Source: Fundidesulfovibrio putealis DSM 16056
GTDB taxonomy: Bacteria; Desulfobacterota; Desulfovibrionia; Desulfovibrionales; Desulfovibrionaceae
Assembly (NCBI RefSeq): GCF_000429325.1
Contig: NZ_AUBQ01000003.1
Location: 62,001 to 126,000, forward strand
Reading direction: 5' to 3'
DNA: 64,000 nucleotides
In this document: positions 42,643 through 53,350 of the stretch, piece after piece
Numbering within the stretch: position 1 is the first letter of the stretch
How the letters are laid out: each line of letters starts with the position of its first letter
Position numbers and translations under genes: made by a program
Notes under the pieces: generated by a model
What the model saw: the letters and a program-made list of their open reading frames with translations, nothing else
Database searches by the model: none
Told to the model about the DNA's origin: nothing

Positions 42643-44061
42643 GTGGGCGACCAGGAAAGAAGGCAGTATCCGGCGCGCGGCATGCGCACCCAGGTGAACC
42701 GAATCCACATGGTGGGCATCGGCGGCTCCGGCATGTCCGGCATCGCGGAGGTGCTCCTGAACCTTGGATACACGGTCACCGGTTCGGACATGGCCCTCTC
42801 GGACACCGTGAAGCGCCTGAAGAAACTGGGCGCGGACATCTCCATCGGCCACGGGCGCGAGAATCTCGGGCAGGCTGACGTGCTGGTGAAGTCCACGGCC
42901 ATCCTGGAAACCAACCCCGAGGTCGAAGAGGCGCGCCTGCGCGGCATGCCGGTGATCCCCCGTGCCGAGATGCTGGCCGAACTCATGCGCCTGCGCTCCG
43001 GCGTTGCCGTGGCCGGTACCCACGGCAAGACCACCACCACCTCGCTCCTGGCCACCATATTCTCCGAAGCCGGGCTCGACCCAACCGTGATCATCGGCGG
43101 ACGCCTGAACGCCATGGGCGCCAACGCCCGTCTGGGCGAGGGCCAGTACCTGATCGCCGAGGCCGACGAGTCCGACGGCTCCTTCCTGTGCCTGTCCCCG
43201 GTGATGACCATCGTCACCAACGTGGACGCCGACCATCTGGATTTCTACCTGGGCGGCCAGGACCAGATCGACGAGAGCTTCATCAAGTTCTGCAACTCCA
43301 TCCCCTTCTACGGGGTGAACGTGGTCTGCCTGGACGATCCGGGCGTGAAGCGCATCCTGCCCAGGGTGAACCGCCCCGTGCTGACCTACGGCGTGCAGGA
43401 TTCCAAGGCCCGGCTGCGCGGACGCATCATGGATGCGGGCGCGGTGTCGCGTTTTGAAGTGACCTTCGACGGAACCTTCTGGGGCGAAGTGACCCTGAAC
43501 CACCCCGGACGCCACAACGTGCTGAACGCCCTGGCCGCCATCGGCGTGGCCATCGAGGCGGGCCTGCCCAAGGATGCGGTGCTACGCGCGTTGTCGGGCT
43601 TCGGCGGAGTGGGGCGCAGGTTCGAGAAGAAGGGCGAGAGGGACGGCGTGCTGGTCATCGACGACTACGGCCACCATCCGGCGGAGATCAAGGCCACCCT
43701 GGCCACGGCCCGCTCCTGCTACCCGGACAGGCGTCTGGTGGTGCTGTTCCAGCCGCACCGCTTCACCCGCACCCAGGCCCTCTTCGGCGACTTCTGCAAG
43801 ACTTTCGAGGAGGCCGACGAGCTGGTGCTCACCGAAATCTACCCGGCCTCGGAAAAGCCCATCCCCGGCGTGTCCGGCCAGAGTCTGGCCCAGGGCATCC
43901 GGCAGGTGTCCAAGACCAAGGTGACGTATGTCCCTGATTTCGAAGCCGCCCTGCAGACGCTGAACGTGATGCTTCGCCCCGGCGACCTGCTGGTGACTCT
44001 GGGCGCGGGCAGCGTCTGGACCGTGGGCGTGAAATATCTGGAGGGGGGCCATGGCGCTTAA
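42643..44061 (+). CDS. murC: UDP-MurNAc:L-alanine ligase
   Basis: 472 residues starting at GTG with AGGAG upstream; an ATG 13 codons in is possible. Adds the first stem-peptide residue. Motifs: [17 protein letters not shown], the ATP loop GTHGKTTTT (125-133), [38 protein letters not shown] and FQPHRFTRT. The distinctive GxGGSGM and DDYGHHP separate MurC from MurD/E/F. Its 3' end overlaps murB by 11 bp. Confidence 0.97.
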   Translation: MGDQERRQYPARGMRTQVNRIHMVGIGGSGMSGIAEVLLNLGYTVTGSDMALSDTVKRLKKLGADISIGHGRENLGQADVLVKSTAILETNPEVEEARLRGMPVIPRAEMLAELMRLRSGVAVAGTHGKTTTTSLLATIFSEAGLDPTVIIGGRLNAMGANARLGEGQYLIAEADESDGSFLCLSPVMTIVTNVDADHLDFYLGGQDQIDESFIKFCNSIPFYGVNVVCLDDPGVKRILPRVNRPVLTYGVQDSKARLRGRIMDAGAVSRFEVTFDGTFWGEVTLNHPGRHNVLNALAAIGVAIEAGLPKDAVLRALSGFGGVGRRFEKKGERDGVLVIDDYGHHPAEIKATLATARSCYPDRRLVVLFQPHRFTRTQALFGDFCKTFEEADELVLTEIYPASEKPIPGVSGQSLAQGIRQVSKTKVTYVPDFEAALQTLNVMLRPGDLLVTLGAGSVWTVGVKYLEGGHGA

Positions 44062-44932
44062 GGTCCTGCCCGGTCCCCGGTTCTCCGAGCGCACCACGCT
44101 GCGCCTCGGGGGACGCGCCCAGGCCGAGGTTCATCTGGAACATCCGGATGACGCCGAGGGCCTGGCCCAGGAGCTTGCCCGCCATGCGGCCCGGCCTTTC
44201 GTGCTGGGCTGGGGCAGCAACCTTCTGGCCGTGGACGCTGAGCTGGACATCGCCGTGGTGAGCCTTCAGGCCGAAGGCGCGCCGCAGGAAACGGAGCGCG
44301 GCGACGTGTGCGTCGTGTGCGTTCCCGGCGGACTGATGCTGCCCAAGGTGGTCAACTGGGCCGCCCGGCAGGGCCTCTCGGGCCTGGAAGGATTGGCCGG
44401 AATCCCCGGCACCGTGGGCGGCGCGGTGGCCATGAACGCGGGAAGCTACGGACGCGAGACCGCCGAGCTTCTTATGCGCGTGCGTATCTGGGACGCCGTC
44501 TCCGGAGTGCGCTGGATTTCTCCCGGCGAGTGGACCGCCGGGTACCGGACGTTCACCCCGTCTGGCATCGCGGCTCCCTGGCTGGTGCTGGAAGCGGAAC
44601 TGGCCCTGACCCCGGCAACGCCAGAGGCCGTGCGCGCCGCTGTGGACGAGGTGCTTGCGAAAAAGAAGGCCACCCAGCCCGTGAGCGCTGCAACATGCGG
44701 CTGCGTGTTCAAGAACCCGGCGGGCCGGAGCGCGGGGCTCATGCTCGACAAGCTGGGCTTCAAGGGCAAGTCCCTAGGCGGCATGAGCTTTTCGGCCATG
44801 CACGCGAATTTTCTGGTGAACGAGGGACGCGGCACGGCAACCGCCGCCCTGGAGCTGATTTCCAAGGCTCGCGAAGCCGTGCTGGGCGAGTTCGGCGTGG
44901 AACTTGAGCTGGAAGTGAAGGTGATCCAATGA
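44051..44932 (+). CDS. murB: UDP-N-acetylenolpyruvoylglucosamine reductase
   Basis: 293 residues. Reduces the enolpyruvyl group to make UDP-MurNAc, using FAD and NADPH. Motifs: NTLRLGG-equivalent [72 protein letters not shown] and [11 protein letters not shown]. It lacks the extra loop of E. coli-type MurB, consistent with the short type II/III form. Overlaps murC and ftsQ (ATGA). Confidence 0.95.
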   Translation: MALKVLPGPRFSERTTLRLGGRAQAEVHLEHPDDAEGLAQELARHAARPFVLGWGSNLLAVDAELDIAVVSLQAEGAPQETERGDVCVVCVPGGLMLPKVVNWAARQGLSGLEGLAGIPGTVGGAVAMNAGSYGRETAELLMRVRIWDAVSGVRWISPGEWTAGYRTFTPSGIAAPWLVLEAELALTPATPEAVRAAVDEVLAKKKATQPVSAATCGCVFKNPAGRSAGLMLDKLGFKGKSLGGMSFSAMHANFLVNEGRGTATAALELISKAREAVLGEFGVELELEVKVIQ

Positions 44933-45870
44933 GCGCACCCGCACGCGGCGCATCAAGGCTCGGCCTGGGCGGCGGCAAAAGCCGCAACGCCCACTCCTAC
45001 GGCGGTCCCGCCGGGAAGGACAGCCGCGCCAAGATCACCGCGTCGCGCACGGGCAGCCGCGAAGGACGCCTGCCCCTGGCCAAGGTCAAGGTCAACCGCA
45101 GCCGCTCCGTGGGCGTGGCCGGCGTGGGAACGGTGTCGCTGATCGGCGGACTGTTCACCAAGCTGTGCGCCATGGTGGTCGGCTGCGTGGTGCTGGTGGC
45201 GGTGTCGGTGGGGCTTCTGGCCGGATACCGGTGGCTTACCACCATCGACTATTTCACCATCCGCGACCTCCAGGTGACGGGATTGTCGCGCATGGCCCGC
45301 GAGGACGTGCTGACTCAGGCGGAACTGAGCCCCGGCATGAACCTCTTGGCCGTGAACATGGAGAGCGTGGAGTCGCTCCTGGTGAAGAGCCCCTGGATCG
45401 AGTCCGCCCAGGTGACCCGCGTGCTGCCGGACACGCTGAAGATCCGGGTGGTGGAGCGCGAGCCGAGCTATCTGGTGCAGTACGAGGACAGCCTCTGCTA
45501 CGCCGACGGCGAGGGCCGCATCATCGACAAGGTGCAGGCCGACACTTTTGTGTCCCTGCCCCAGGTGGAAGTGGAATCCGGCATGGAGCGCCACCTGCCT
45601 GTGCTCGAGGAGTTGCGCAAGGCCATCGCGGCCAAGCAGACACCTTTCGGCCTGGACCAGGTGGCCTGGATACGCCTCTCCTGGAGATACGGCCTGGAAG
45701 TCAGGCTTATGGATAGAAACGTCATGCTCTGTGTGGGCGTGGACGACTTGAAAAACAACCTCACCCATATGGGGCTGGTGTGGGCCAATCTGGCCAAACG
45801 CGGCGAACTGGATAGCGCGGCGATCATATCAGCCCAGAACCGCAAGGTGTGGGTGGAAAAGCATGGATAA
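44929..45870 (+). CDS. ftsQ: Cell division protein FtsQ
   Basis: 313 residues. A basic, Gly/Ser/Arg-rich cytoplasmic N-terminus of ~80 residues is longer than usual. One transmembrane helix follows at about 82-104, then a POTRA domain (FTIRDLQVTGLSRMAREDVLTQAEL... GMNLLAVNMESVESLLVKSPWIESAQVTRVLPDTLKIRVVEREP) and the FtsQ beta domain. FtsQ scaffolds FtsB/FtsL in the divisome. No ddl gene separates it from murB. The ATG overlaps the murB stop. Confidence 0.93.
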   Translation: MSAPARGASRLGLGGGKSRNAHSYGGPAGKDSRAKITASRTGSREGRLPLAKVKVNRSRSVGVAGVGTVSLIGGLFTKLCAMVVGCVVLVAVSVGLLAGYRWLTTIDYFTIRDLQVTGLSRMAREDVLTQAELSPGMNLLAVNMESVESLLVKSPWIESAQVTRVLPDTLKIRVVEREPSYLVQYEDSLCYADGEGRIIDKVQADTFVSLPQVEVESGMERHLPVLEELRKAIAAKQTPFGLDQVAWIRLSWRYGLEVRLMDRNVMLCVGVDDLKNNLTHMGLVWANLAKRGELDSAAIISAQNRKVWVEKHG

Positions 45871-45903
45871 CTTCCGAGTGAAGGATGCGAGGGGGACCCC
45901 GTA

Positions 45904-47136
45904 ATGGCCAAGGCTTCGGAACTCATTGTCGGGCTGGACATCGGCACCACCAAGATATGCACGGTGGTGGGCGAGCTTTCGCCTGAAGGCGTGGACGTGG
46001 TGGGCATCGGCACTGCGCCGTCCACCGGCCTTCGCAAGGGCGTGGTGGTCAACATCGAACAGACGGTGGCCTCCATCAAGCGCGCCCTGGAGGAAGCCGA
46101 GCTCATGGCCGGCTGCGAAATCCGCACGGTGTACGCGGGCATAGCCGGGAGCCACATCAAGGGCTTCAACTCCCACGGCGTCATCGCCGTGAAGGGGGGC
46201 GAGGTAACCCAGAAGGACGTGGAGCGCGTGCTGGACGCGGCCAAGGCCGTGGCCATCCCGCTGGACCGCGAGGTGATCCACATCCTGCCGCAGGAATACA
46301 TCGTGGACGACCAGCGCGGCATCGCCGATCCGCTGGGCATGGCCGGGGTGCGCCTGGAAGTGAAGGTGCACATCGTCACTGGCGCGGTCACCAGCGCCCA
46401 GAACATCATCCGCAGCTGCCACCGCGCGGGCCTGGATGTGGCCGACATCGTGCTGGAGGCCCTGGCCTCGGCCAAGGCCGTGCTCACCGAAGAGGAGCGC
46501 GAGATCGGCGTGGCCCTGGTGGACCTGGGCGGCGGCACCACCGACCTGGCGGTGTTCTCCAACGACTCCATCAAGCACACCTCGGTGCTGGCGCTTGGCG
46601 GCAACAACCTGACCAATGACATCGCCTTCGGCCTGCGCACGCCCATGGCCAGCGCGGAGAAGATCAAGATCAAGTACGGCTGCGCGCTGTCCGACCTGGT
46701 GCGCAAGGACGAAGTCATCGAGGTGATCAGCGTGGGCGGGCGCGAACCGCGCAGGCTGTCTCGCCAGGTGCTGTCTGAAATCTGCGAGCCGCGCATCGAG
46801 GAGATGCTGGCCCTGGTGGACCAGGAGCTCATCAAGAGCGGGCTCAAGAACTCCATCGCTGCTGGCGTGGTGCTCACAGGCGGCACGGCGCTGATCGAAG
46901 GCATCCAGGAGCTTGGCGAACAGATTTTCAACCTGCCTACCCGCGTGGGCTACCCCATGCGCGTCGGCGGACTCAAGGACGTTGTGAACAGCCCCATGTA
47001 CGCAACTGCCGTGGGGCTTTTGATGTACGGCGCGGAGAAGGAAGGCGTTGAAAAGCGCTTCCGTATCCGTTCGGACGAAAAAGTCTTCAATCGCATCCTC
47101 GGACGAATGCGGAAATGGTTCGTGGATGTGAAGTAA
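45904..47136 (+). CDS. ftsA: Cell division protein FtsA
   Basis: 410 residues. An actin-like ATPase that anchors FtsZ to the membrane. Signatures: VGLDIGTTKICTVVGE at the start (phosphate 1), GCEIRTVYAGIAGSHIKG (1C domain), LVDLGGGTTDLAVF (phosphate 2) and GVVLTGGTALIEGIQELGE (adenosine motif). The last ~17 residues (VFNRILGRMRKWFVDVK) form the amphipathic membrane-targeting helix. The gap to ftsZ is 60 bp. Confidence 0.98.
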   Translation: MAKASELIVGLDIGTTKICTVVGELSPEGVDVVGIGTAPSTGLRKGVVVNIEQTVASIKRALEEAELMAGCEIRTVYAGIAGSHIKGFNSHGVIAVKGGEVTQKDVERVLDAAKAVAIPLDREVIHILPQEYIVDDQRGIADPLGMAGVRLEVKVHIVTGAVTSAQNIIRSCHRAGLDVADIVLEALASAKAVLTEEEREIGVALVDLGGGTTDLAVFSNDSIKHTSVLALGGNNLTNDIAFGLRTPMASAEKIKIKYGCALSDLVRKDEVIEVISVGGREPRRLSRQVLSEICEPRIEEMLALVDQELIKSGLKNSIAAGVVLTGGTALIEGIQELGEQIFNLPTRVGYPMRVGGLKDVVNSPMYATAVGLLMYGAEKEGVEKRFRIRSDEKVFNRILGRMRKWFVDVK

Positions 47137-47196
47137 GAGAGGGTAGAGGCCATGTTTATTCAGGGGGATTTGTTTCAAGAGCAAGGAGGAGGGACC

Positions 47197-48606
47197 ATGG
47201 ACATTTATGATATCGATTTTGAATCAAACGCACGCATCAAAGTGGTAGGTGTTGGTGGCGGCGGCGGAAACGCTGTCAACAACATGATCTGTTCTGCTCT
47301 GCGCGGCGTCACGTTCATCACGGCCAACACGGACATTCAGGCGCTGAACAAGTCCAAGGCCGAGTTCAAGATCCAGCTGGGCGACAAGCTGACCAAGGGC
47401 CTTGGCGCTGGCGCCAACCCCGATTGCGGCCGTGACGCGGCCCTGGAATCCATCGACCAGATCAGGAAGACCATCTCCGACGCGGACATGGTGTTCGTGA
47501 CCGCAGGCATGGGCGGCGGCACCGGCACCGGCGCTGCTCCCGTCATCGCCCAGGCCGCCAAGGAAGCCGGCGCGCTGACCGTGGGCGTGGTCACCCGGCC
47601 TTTCTACTTCGAGGGCAAGAAGCGCCTGACCGCCGCCGACAAGGGCATCGCCGCGCTTCGCGAGCAGGTGGACTCCATCATCACCATTCCCAACGACCGC
47701 CTGCTGACCTTGGCCTCCAAGAAGGCCACCTTCATGGAGATGCTGAAAAAGGCAGACGAGATCCTCTACTACGCCGTGAAAGGCATCTCGGACCTTATCA
47801 TGGTGCCCGGTCTCATCAACCTGGACTTCGCCGACGTGAAGGCCGTGATGAGCGAGATGGGCCTGGCCATGATGGGCTTCGGCGTGGCGCGCGGCGAAAA
47901 CCGCGCCCGCGAGGCCGCCCAGAAGGCCATCACCAGCCCGCTGCTGGAAGACGTGACCATCGACGGAGCCAAGGGCGTTCTGATGAACATCACCTGTTCG
48001 CCCGACCTGACCATCGAGGAAGTGGACGAAGCCGCCTCCACCATCACCGAGGCCGTCAGCGACGAGGCCAAGGTGTTCTTCGGCACCGTGTTTGACGAGA
48101 CCGCTGGCGACGAGATCCGCATCACCGTCATCGCCACCGGCATCGAGACCGCCGAAGAGATGGCCCGCTCCCAGGCCATGCGCGCCAAGGTGAGCGTGCA
48201 TCCCGCCGTGGGCCAGAACGTGGTCCAGCACACCGCGCAGCAGGCCCCCCAGGCGAGCCAGCACGAATCCGTGCCCATGCCCCAGATGCAGCCCATGCAG
48301 GCCATGCAGCCCATGCATCAGGTCCCGCAGCAGATGCCCCAGCAGCATCAGCCCGAGCCTCAGCTGCGCCAGCAGCGCCCCCGCGACGCCCAGCAGGAGC
48401 ACGTGGCCAGCCCGCGCACCGAGCGCATCATGGCCACCCATCACAACGACCTGACCATCCCCGCCTACCTGCGCCGTGCGCGCAAGGGCGGACCTGATCA
48501 GGCGGGCATCGCGCAGTACAAGACCCACACCCCGGGCTCCGAGGACTTCGTGTTCGACGAAGACGAGTTCGAGGTTCCGGCCTTCATCCGCATGCAGGCC
48601 GACTAG
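47197..48606 (+). CDS. ftsZ: Cell division GTPase FtsZ
   Basis: 469 residues from the ATG at 47197, chosen for its AAGGAGGAGGG site; an ATG at 47152 lacks one. Tubulin-like GTPase forming the Z ring. Motifs: [17 protein letters not shown], the tubulin signature GGGTGTG (106-112), [11 protein letters not shown] and the synergy-loop area [11 protein letters not shown]. Residues ~335-410 are a Gln/Met/Pro/His-rich linker. Two tail-like motifs follow: [14 protein letters not shown] (about 417-430) and the terminal [14 protein letters not shown] (456-469). The latter is the normal FtsA/ZipA-binding peptide. Confidence 0.98.
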   Translation: MDIYDIDFESNARIKVVGVGGGGGNAVNNMICSALRGVTFITANTDIQALNKSKAEFKIQLGDKLTKGLGAGANPDCGRDAALESIDQIRKTISDADMVFVTAGMGGGTGTGAAPVIAQAAKEAGALTVGVVTRPFYFEGKKRLTAADKGIAALREQVDSIITIPNDRLLTLASKKATFMEMLKKADEILYYAVKGISDLIMVPGLINLDFADVKAVMSEMGLAMMGFGVARGENRAREAAQKAITSPLLEDVTIDGAKGVLMNITCSPDLTIEEVDEAASTITEAVSDEAKVFFGTVFDETAGDEIRITVIATGIETAEEMARSQAMRAKVSVHPAVGQNVVQHTAQQAPQASQHESVPMPQMQPMQAMQPMHQVPQQMPQQHQPEPQLRQQRPRDAQQEHVASPRTERIMATHHNDLTIPAYLRRARKGGPDQAGIAQYKTHTPGSEDFVFDEDEFEVPAFIRMQAD

Positions 48607-48660
48607 GAGCGTGACAGGGAAAGTGTTGCCAAATGTCTCGGTTGGAGACACCCTGAGGAG

Positions 48661-50316
48661 GTGAACGCGACTCCACGGACCGTCTACTTCGGCGCCCGCA
48701 CACCTGTCCTGCCGGATCCCGGCGGCAGGCTGCCGATTGCACTGGCCTATCCAGGCCCCTCCCGGGCGGCATTGTCCGCCTTGGGGTGGCAGGCCGTGTA
48801 CCGGCTGGCCGGGCAAAGCCCATGGTTGGTAACGGAGCGTTTCTTCCTTTCCGCGGGAAAAGACGCCCCAAGGTCGATGGACACGTCCTCCCCCCTGGAC
48901 GCGTTTCCTGTCGTGGCCTTCTCCCTGGGTTACGAACTTGACGGAGCCGTGCTGACACAAGCGCTCGCCGCTTCCGGTGTCCCTCTCCTTGCCAGCCAGC
49001 GGTCCGGCTTCCCAATCCTGTTGGGAGGCGGGCCGCTGGCCTTTTTGAATCCGGCCCCCCTGGCCCCGGTGCTGGACGTGTGGTTCGTGGGCGAGGCCGA
49101 GGCGGGGCTGGTGCCCTGCCTGGAACGCGCCGCCGAGATGATCCTTGGCGGGGCCTCCAAGCCCGAAGTGCTGGAGATGATGGCCGCGAGACAGGGCTTC
49201 TACGTGCCGGGGCGCAGCGCGCTTCCGGTGAAGCGCGTGGTGGCTCCGGGCGGACGCATCCTCACTGATCCGGCATGTTCGAGCTTCGTCAGCCACGAGG
49301 CCGAATTCAAGGACACCCTGCTCATGGAAGTGAACAGGGGATGTCCGCACTCTTGTCGCTTCTGTGCGGCGGGTTTCGTCTACCGCCCGCCACGGCAGGC
49401 CCGCATGGCCGATCTTCAGGCCATGGTGCGCGAGACCTCGCCCAAGAAGGTCGGCCTCATCGGCACGGCGCTCACCGACTGGCCGGAGCTCTCCGAATTT
49501 CTGAACTGGCTCTCAGCTGAGAAGGTCAAGTTCACGCTCTCTTCAGTACGGGCCGACGGCGTGACCGAATCGCTGCTCGGCATCCTGCGCGACGCCGGGC
49601 TTCGCACCCTGACCCTGGCCCTGGAAGGCCCCAGCGCGCGCATCCGCCGCATGACCAACAAGAACCTGGACGAGGAGGTCTTCCTGCGTGCCGTGGAGCT
49701 GGCCGCCAAGCGCGGCGTGAACCACCTGAAGACCTACCTGATCATGGGCTGGCCGGGGGAGGAAGACGCCGACTACGACGAGTTGACGCGCTTCCTGGCC
49801 GAAATCTGCAAGGTTGGCCGGGTGGGCGGCGGCAAGAAGGGCATCGGGCACATGACCCTGGGCGTGAACCCGCTGGTGCCCAAACCTTGGACGCCCATGC
49901 AGTGGGCTCCCATGGCCTCCGAGGCTGCGCTGGAAGACCGGCAGGCTTCGCTGGCCGCCATGATAAAGCCTCTTCGAGGCGTGCGCCTGGATGGCGAGAA
50001 GCCGTATTGGGCACGGGTGCAGGGGCTCTTGGCGCGCGGAGGCGAGGAACTGGCGGAATTGAACGTGCTGGCCGGGGAACTGGGCTGGCGCAAGGGCCTT
50101 GCCGCCTGGGGCGGGGACATGGGGCCGGTGCTGGACCGCGAACGCGCCAAGGACGAGCCCTTCCCCTGGGAGTGCATCGACGTGGGCGTTGGCCGCGAAG
50201 TGCTCTGGCGCGAATGGGAGCGCTACAAGTCAGGCAAGCGCACGCCCAAGTGCCCGGACACCGACTGCGGGCGCTGCGCGGCCTGCGGCGAGAACATGGG
50301 CGGAGAAGAGCCTTAA
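48661..50316 (+). CDS. Radical SAM protein (TIGR03960-like), unusual start
   Basis: 551 residues. The N-terminal ~200 residues have GFQAVYR-like and lipoprotein-free features (ALAYPGPSRAALSALGWQAVYRL) common in B12-domain-like radical SAM families. The cluster motif is EVNRGCPHSCRFCAAGFVYRPPR (CxxxCxxC). It ends with CPDTDCGRCAACGE, a zinc/iron-cluster-like tail as in TIGR03960. The reaction is unknown. The only in-frame initiator is GTG at 48661, abutting GAGGAG with no spacer, so the true start is doubtful. Its TAA shares TTAA with the convergent ribD stop. Confidence 0.85.
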   Translation: MNATPRTVYFGARTPVLPDPGGRLPIALAYPGPSRAALSALGWQAVYRLAGQSPWLVTERFFLSAGKDAPRSMDTSSPLDAFPVVAFSLGYELDGAVLTQALAASGVPLLASQRSGFPILLGGGPLAFLNPAPLAPVLDVWFVGEAEAGLVPCLERAAEMILGGASKPEVLEMMAARQGFYVPGRSALPVKRVVAPGGRILTDPACSSFVSHEAEFKDTLLMEVNRGCPHSCRFCAAGFVYRPPRQARMADLQAMVRETSPKKVGLIGTALTDWPELSEFLNWLSAEKVKFTLSSVRADGVTESLLGILRDAGLRTLTLALEGPSARIRRMTNKNLDEEVFLRAVELAAKRGVNHLKTYLIMGWPGEEDADYDELTRFLAEICKVGRVGGGKKGIGHMTLGVNPLVPKPWTPMQWAPMASEAALEDRQASLAAMIKPLRGVRLDGEKPYWARVQGLLARGGEELAELNVLAGELGWRKGLAAWGGDMGPVLDRERAKDEPFPWECIDVGVGREVLWREWERYKSGKRTPKCPDTDCGRCAACGENMGGEEP

Positions 50317-51449
50317 ACCGGTCTGTAAGTCAGCAGCAGGTCGTCGCCGCTGGGCGCAATCCCGGCCAGCCGCAGGCGTCTGGCCTGCTCCATGGATTCG
50401 GCCACCTCGCCTGAAAACACAGGAATCCCCATCTCGTCCCCGAGAATTTTCGGGGCAAGGAAATACTGGAACTCGTCCATAAGCCCCAGCCTGCACAGGG
50501 ACATGGCCAGCCTGCCGCCGCCCTCGCACAGGGTGGTGTGGCATCCGGCTTCCTGGCGCAGCATGGTGAAACCCGCCGACAGATCGAGCTTCTCGCCGAT
50601 GCTGGGCAGCTCCCACACCCGAACGCCCTTGTCGCGCAAACCCTCGGCCCGAACGGACACGGCATTTGCCGCATCTGTCCAGAAGATGGTTTCGTCCGGA
50701 CGAGTGGTCAGAAGCGTGAACGGAGAGCCAGGCTCCGGCAACAGCGACGTCACCACCACGGCCAGAGGCTGGCGGTCAATGGAACGGCCCTCGATGCGCA
50801 CGGTCAGCTGGGGGTTGTCCAGGCGCAGCGTTGCTCCGCCCACAACCACGGCGTCCACCCGGGTGCGCAGCTCATGCACTGCGGCGCGCGACTGCGTGCC
50901 GCTGACCCAGGCCGCCTTGCAGGTGCGCGAGGCGATGCGCCCGTCCAGCGTGGCCGCCATCTTGAGGATGTTGTAGGTGCGGGGCGTGAATTGCCAGACG
51001 GCAAAATCAGCGATCATGTCCTTGCAGGCCTGTTCCATCACGCCCACCGTCACGTCCACACCCTTGGAGCGCAGAAAGTCCGCGCCGCCGCCTTCCACAC
51101 GAGGGTTGGGGTCGGCGCAGCCCACCACCACTCTCTTTATCCCGGCAGCGAGCACGGCGTGGGTGCAGGGCGGGGTCTTGCCGAAGTGGTTGCAGGGCTC
51201 CAGCGTCACGTAGAGCGTGCAACTGGTCGGGTCCACGCCGCGCGCTGCCGCGTCGGCCAGACAGTTGACCTCGGCGTGGGGCTCTCCGTGGCGCATGTGC
51301 CAGCCCTCGGCCACGATCAGGCCGTCACGGACCAGCACCGCGCCCACGCATGGGTTGGGGGCGGTCGCGCCTTTGCCCTGCGCGGCAAGTTGCAGCGCGC
51401 GGGCCATCTGGGCTTCGTCAGCTGTTTTTGGGGCCAGGCAGGGTATCAA
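50313..51449 (-). CDS. ribD: Bifunctional riboflavin deaminase/reductase
   Basis: 378 residues. Catalyses the second (deaminase) and third (reductase) steps of riboflavin synthesis. The N-terminal zinc deaminase has [11 protein letters not shown] and [14 protein letters not shown]. The C-terminal reductase has [40 protein letters not shown] and [11 protein letters not shown]. The chosen start is TTG with GGAG six bases upstream, overlapping the dCMP deaminase stop by 32 bp; an internal ATG at 51407 would leave the domain unusually short. It is cotranscribed with the deaminase gene. Confidence 0.95.
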   Translation of the reverse strand: MIPCLAPKTADEAQMARALQLAAQGKGATAPNPCVGAVLVRDGLIVAEGWHMRHGEPHAEVNCLADAAARGVDPTSCTLYVTLEPCNHFGKTPPCTHAVLAAGIKRVVVGCADPNPRVEGGGADFLRSKGVDVTVGVMEQACKDMIADFAVWQFTPRTYNILKMAATLDGRIASRTCKAAWVSGTQSRAAVHELRTRVDAVVVGGATLRLDNPQLTVRIEGRSIDRQPLAVVVTSLLPEPGSPFTLLTTRPDETIFWTDAANAVSVRAEGLRDKGVRVWELPSIGEKLDLSAGFTMLRQEAGCHTTLCEGGGRLAMSLCRLGLMDEFQYFLAPKILGDEMGIPVFSGEVAESMEQARRLRLAGIAPSGDDLLLTYRPV

Positions 51450-51879
51450 AGTTCACTCCAGCTTCGGTGAGCATGTCGCGCGAGAGCTCGTCCGGGTAGC
51501 CCTCGGCGTAGTGGATGTCCTTCACGCCGCAGTTGATGAGCATCTTCGTGCAGATGATGCAGGGCTGCGTCGTGCAGTAGATGACCGCCCCGGCTATGGA
51601 CACGCCGTGGGTTGCGGCCTGGATGATCACGTTCTGCTCGGCGTGCAGGCCACGGCAGAGCTCGTGGCGTTGGCCGGACGGGATGCCGAGCTTCTCGCGC
51701 AGGCAGCCGATGTCCAGGCAGTGGGCGGTCCCGGCGGGCGCGCCGTTGTAGCCGGTGGCCAGGATGCGCTTGTCCTTTACGGCGATGGCCCCCACCTTGC
51801 GGCGAAGGCAGGTGGAGCGCTCGGCCACCAGGGCGGCGATGCCCATGAAATAGTCGGGCCAGGGGAGGCGTTGGTCCAT
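51418..51879 (-). CDS. dCMP/cytidine deaminase family protein
   Basis: 153 residues. Zinc-dependent deaminase: [13 protein letters not shown] supplies the HAE ligand/proton shuttle, and [17 protein letters not shown] the PCxxC ligands. [25 protein letters not shown] matches dCMP deaminases (ComEB-like), which supply dUMP for thymidylate synthesis. An extra [22 protein letters not shown] insert is also typical of that subgroup. It precedes ribD and lies downstream of glyA beyond a terminator. Confidence 0.93.
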   Translation of the reverse strand: MDQRLPWPDYFMGIAALVAERSTCLRRKVGAIAVKDKRILATGYNGAPAGTAHCLDIGCLREKLGIPSGQRHELCRGLHAEQNVIIQAATHGVSIAGAVIYCTTQPCIICTKMLINCGVKDIHYAEGYPDELSRDMLTEAGVNFDTLPGPKNS

Positions 51880-51935
51880 GATGGAGGTACTCCGTTATTT
51901 CTTGGAAAGTGATGACCGCAGCCCCGGATGTCAAG

Positions 51936-51968
51936 CAAAAGGGCCGCGCGGCTTTCGCCGCGCGGCCC
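51936..51968 (-). terminator. Rho-independent terminator after glyA
   Basis: A perfect 11-bp stem GGGCCGCGCGG / CCGCGCGGCCC; on the minus strand TTTTGC follows. It lies 24 bp past the glyA stop and before the dCMP deaminase gene, so that gene needs its own promoter or read-through. Confidence 0.85.
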
Positions 51969-51992
51969 GGAAGCGTCGAAACGTTCTGGCGA

Positions 51993-53231
51993 TTACCAGG
52001 CGAACAGCGGGAACTGGCGGGCGAAGTTCTTCACGTCGGCCTTGATCTGGGCCAGGGCGCTCTCGTTGTCCTTGCCCTTGATGGCCGCGTCGATCCAGGC
52101 CACCACCTTCTCCATGTCCTTCTCGTTCATGCCGCGCGTGGTGAGCGCAGGCGTGCCCAGGCGGATGCCCGAGGTCACGAAGGGGGAGCGGGTCTCGAAG
52201 GGGACGGTGTTCTTGTTGGCTGTGATGCCGGCCGCGTCCAGCGCGATCTGGGCGTCCTTGCCGGTGACGTCCTTGTTGGTCAGGTCGACGAGCATCAGGT
52301 GGTTGTCGGTGCCGCCCGAGACCAGGTCGTAGCCAAGGGCCACGAGGCCAGCCGCCATCACGCGCGCGTTCTTGACCACCTGCTCCTGGTAGGTCTTGAA
52401 CTCGGGGCGCAGGGCCTCGCCGAAAGCCACGGCCTTGGCCGCGATCACGTGCATGAGCGGTCCGCCCTGGATGCCGGGGAAAATCTGCGAGTCGATCTTC
52501 TTGGCGTCCTCCTCACCGGCCAGGATCAGGCCGCCGCGCGGTCCGCGCAGGGTCTTGTGGGTGGTGGAGGTGGTGAAGTGGGCCTTGCCGATGGGCGAGG
52601 GGTGCTGTCCGGCAGCCACCAGACCGGCGATGTGGGCCATGTCCACCATCAGGAAGGCGCCGACCTCGTCCGCGATGGCGCGGAAGCGGTCGAAGTCGAT
52701 GACGCGGGGGTAGGCGCTGGCTCCGGCCACGATCATCTTGGGCTTGTGCTCACGGGCCAGGGCTTCCAGGGCCTCGTAGTCGATGATGCCGGTCTCTTTC
52801 TTCACGCCGTAGAACACGATGTTGAAGAAGCGGCCGGAGAAGTTCACGGGGCTGCCGTGGGTCAGGTGTCCGCCGTGGGACAGGTCCATGCCCAGGACGG
52901 TGTCGCCGGGCTTGAGCACCGAGAAGTAGACGGCCATGTTGGCCTGCGAGCCGGAGTGGGGCTGCACGTTGGCGTAAGGGCAGTCGAAGAGTTGCTTGAC
53001 GCGGTCTCGGGCCAGATCCTCGGCCACATCCACGAATTCGCAGCCGCCGTAGTAGCGCTTGTGGGGGTAGCCCTCGGCGTACTTGTGGGTCATGACCGAG
53101 CCCTGGGCCTGGCGCACGGCGGTGGAGACGAAGTTCTCCGAGGCGATGAGCTCCAGGCAGCCGACCTGGCGGTCGATTTCGCTGGCAATGGCGGCGGCGA
53201 TTTCCGGGTCGCGGATGAAAATTTCGTCCAT
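51993..53231 (-). CDS. glyA: Serine hydroxymethyltransferase
   Basis: 412 residues from the ATG at 53231 preceded by GAGGAGG. PLP enzyme converting serine and tetrahydrofolate to glycine and methylene-THF. Signatures: [63 protein letters not shown] and the PLP-lysine segment [15 protein letters not shown]. Length is normal. It sits between fabF and the dCMP deaminase, supplying methylene-THF that thymidylate synthesis also uses. Confidence 0.98.
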   Translation of the reverse strand: MDEIFIRDPEIAAAIASEIDRQVGCLELIASENFVSTAVRQAQGSVMTHKYAEGYPHKRYYGGCEFVDVAEDLARDRVKQLFDCPYANVQPHSGSQANMAVYFSVLKPGDTVLGMDLSHGGHLTHGSPVNFSGRFFNIVFYGVKKETGIIDYEALEALAREHKPKMIVAGASAYPRVIDFDRFRAIADEVGAFLMVDMAHIAGLVAAGQHPSPIGKAHFTTSTTHKTLRGPRGGLILAGEEDAKKIDSQIFPGIQGGPLMHVIAAKAVAFGEALRPEFKTYQEQVVKNARVMAAGLVALGYDLVSGGTDNHLMLVDLTNKDVTGKDAQIALDAAGITANKNTVPFETRSPFVTSGIRLGTPALTTRGMNEKDMEKVVAWIDAAIKGKDNESALAQIKADVKNFARQFPLFAW

Positions 53232-53302
53232 GTCTCGTCCTCCTCGGAAACGTTTAACGGACTTCGCTTCTGGGTAAACCCGCAAAGTCCGTCGAAGGTG
53301 TC

Positions 53303-53345
53303 GCAAAAATGAGCGAGGGGGAGCCTCCGGAAAGAGGCTCCCCCT
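53303..53345 (-). terminator. Rho-independent terminator after fabF
   Basis: A perfect 12-bp stem AGGGGGAGCCTC / GAGGCTCCCCCT with a 6-nt loop; on the minus strand it is followed by CGCTCATTTTTGCG. It separates the fatty-acid genes from glyA. Confidence 0.8.
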
Positions 53346-53350
53346 GGCGT

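Noticed and set aside
47769-48314. Minus-strand frame opposite the FtsZ linker
   Set aside because: Reverse reading of the repetitive Met/Gln/Pro linker; no start signal or domain.
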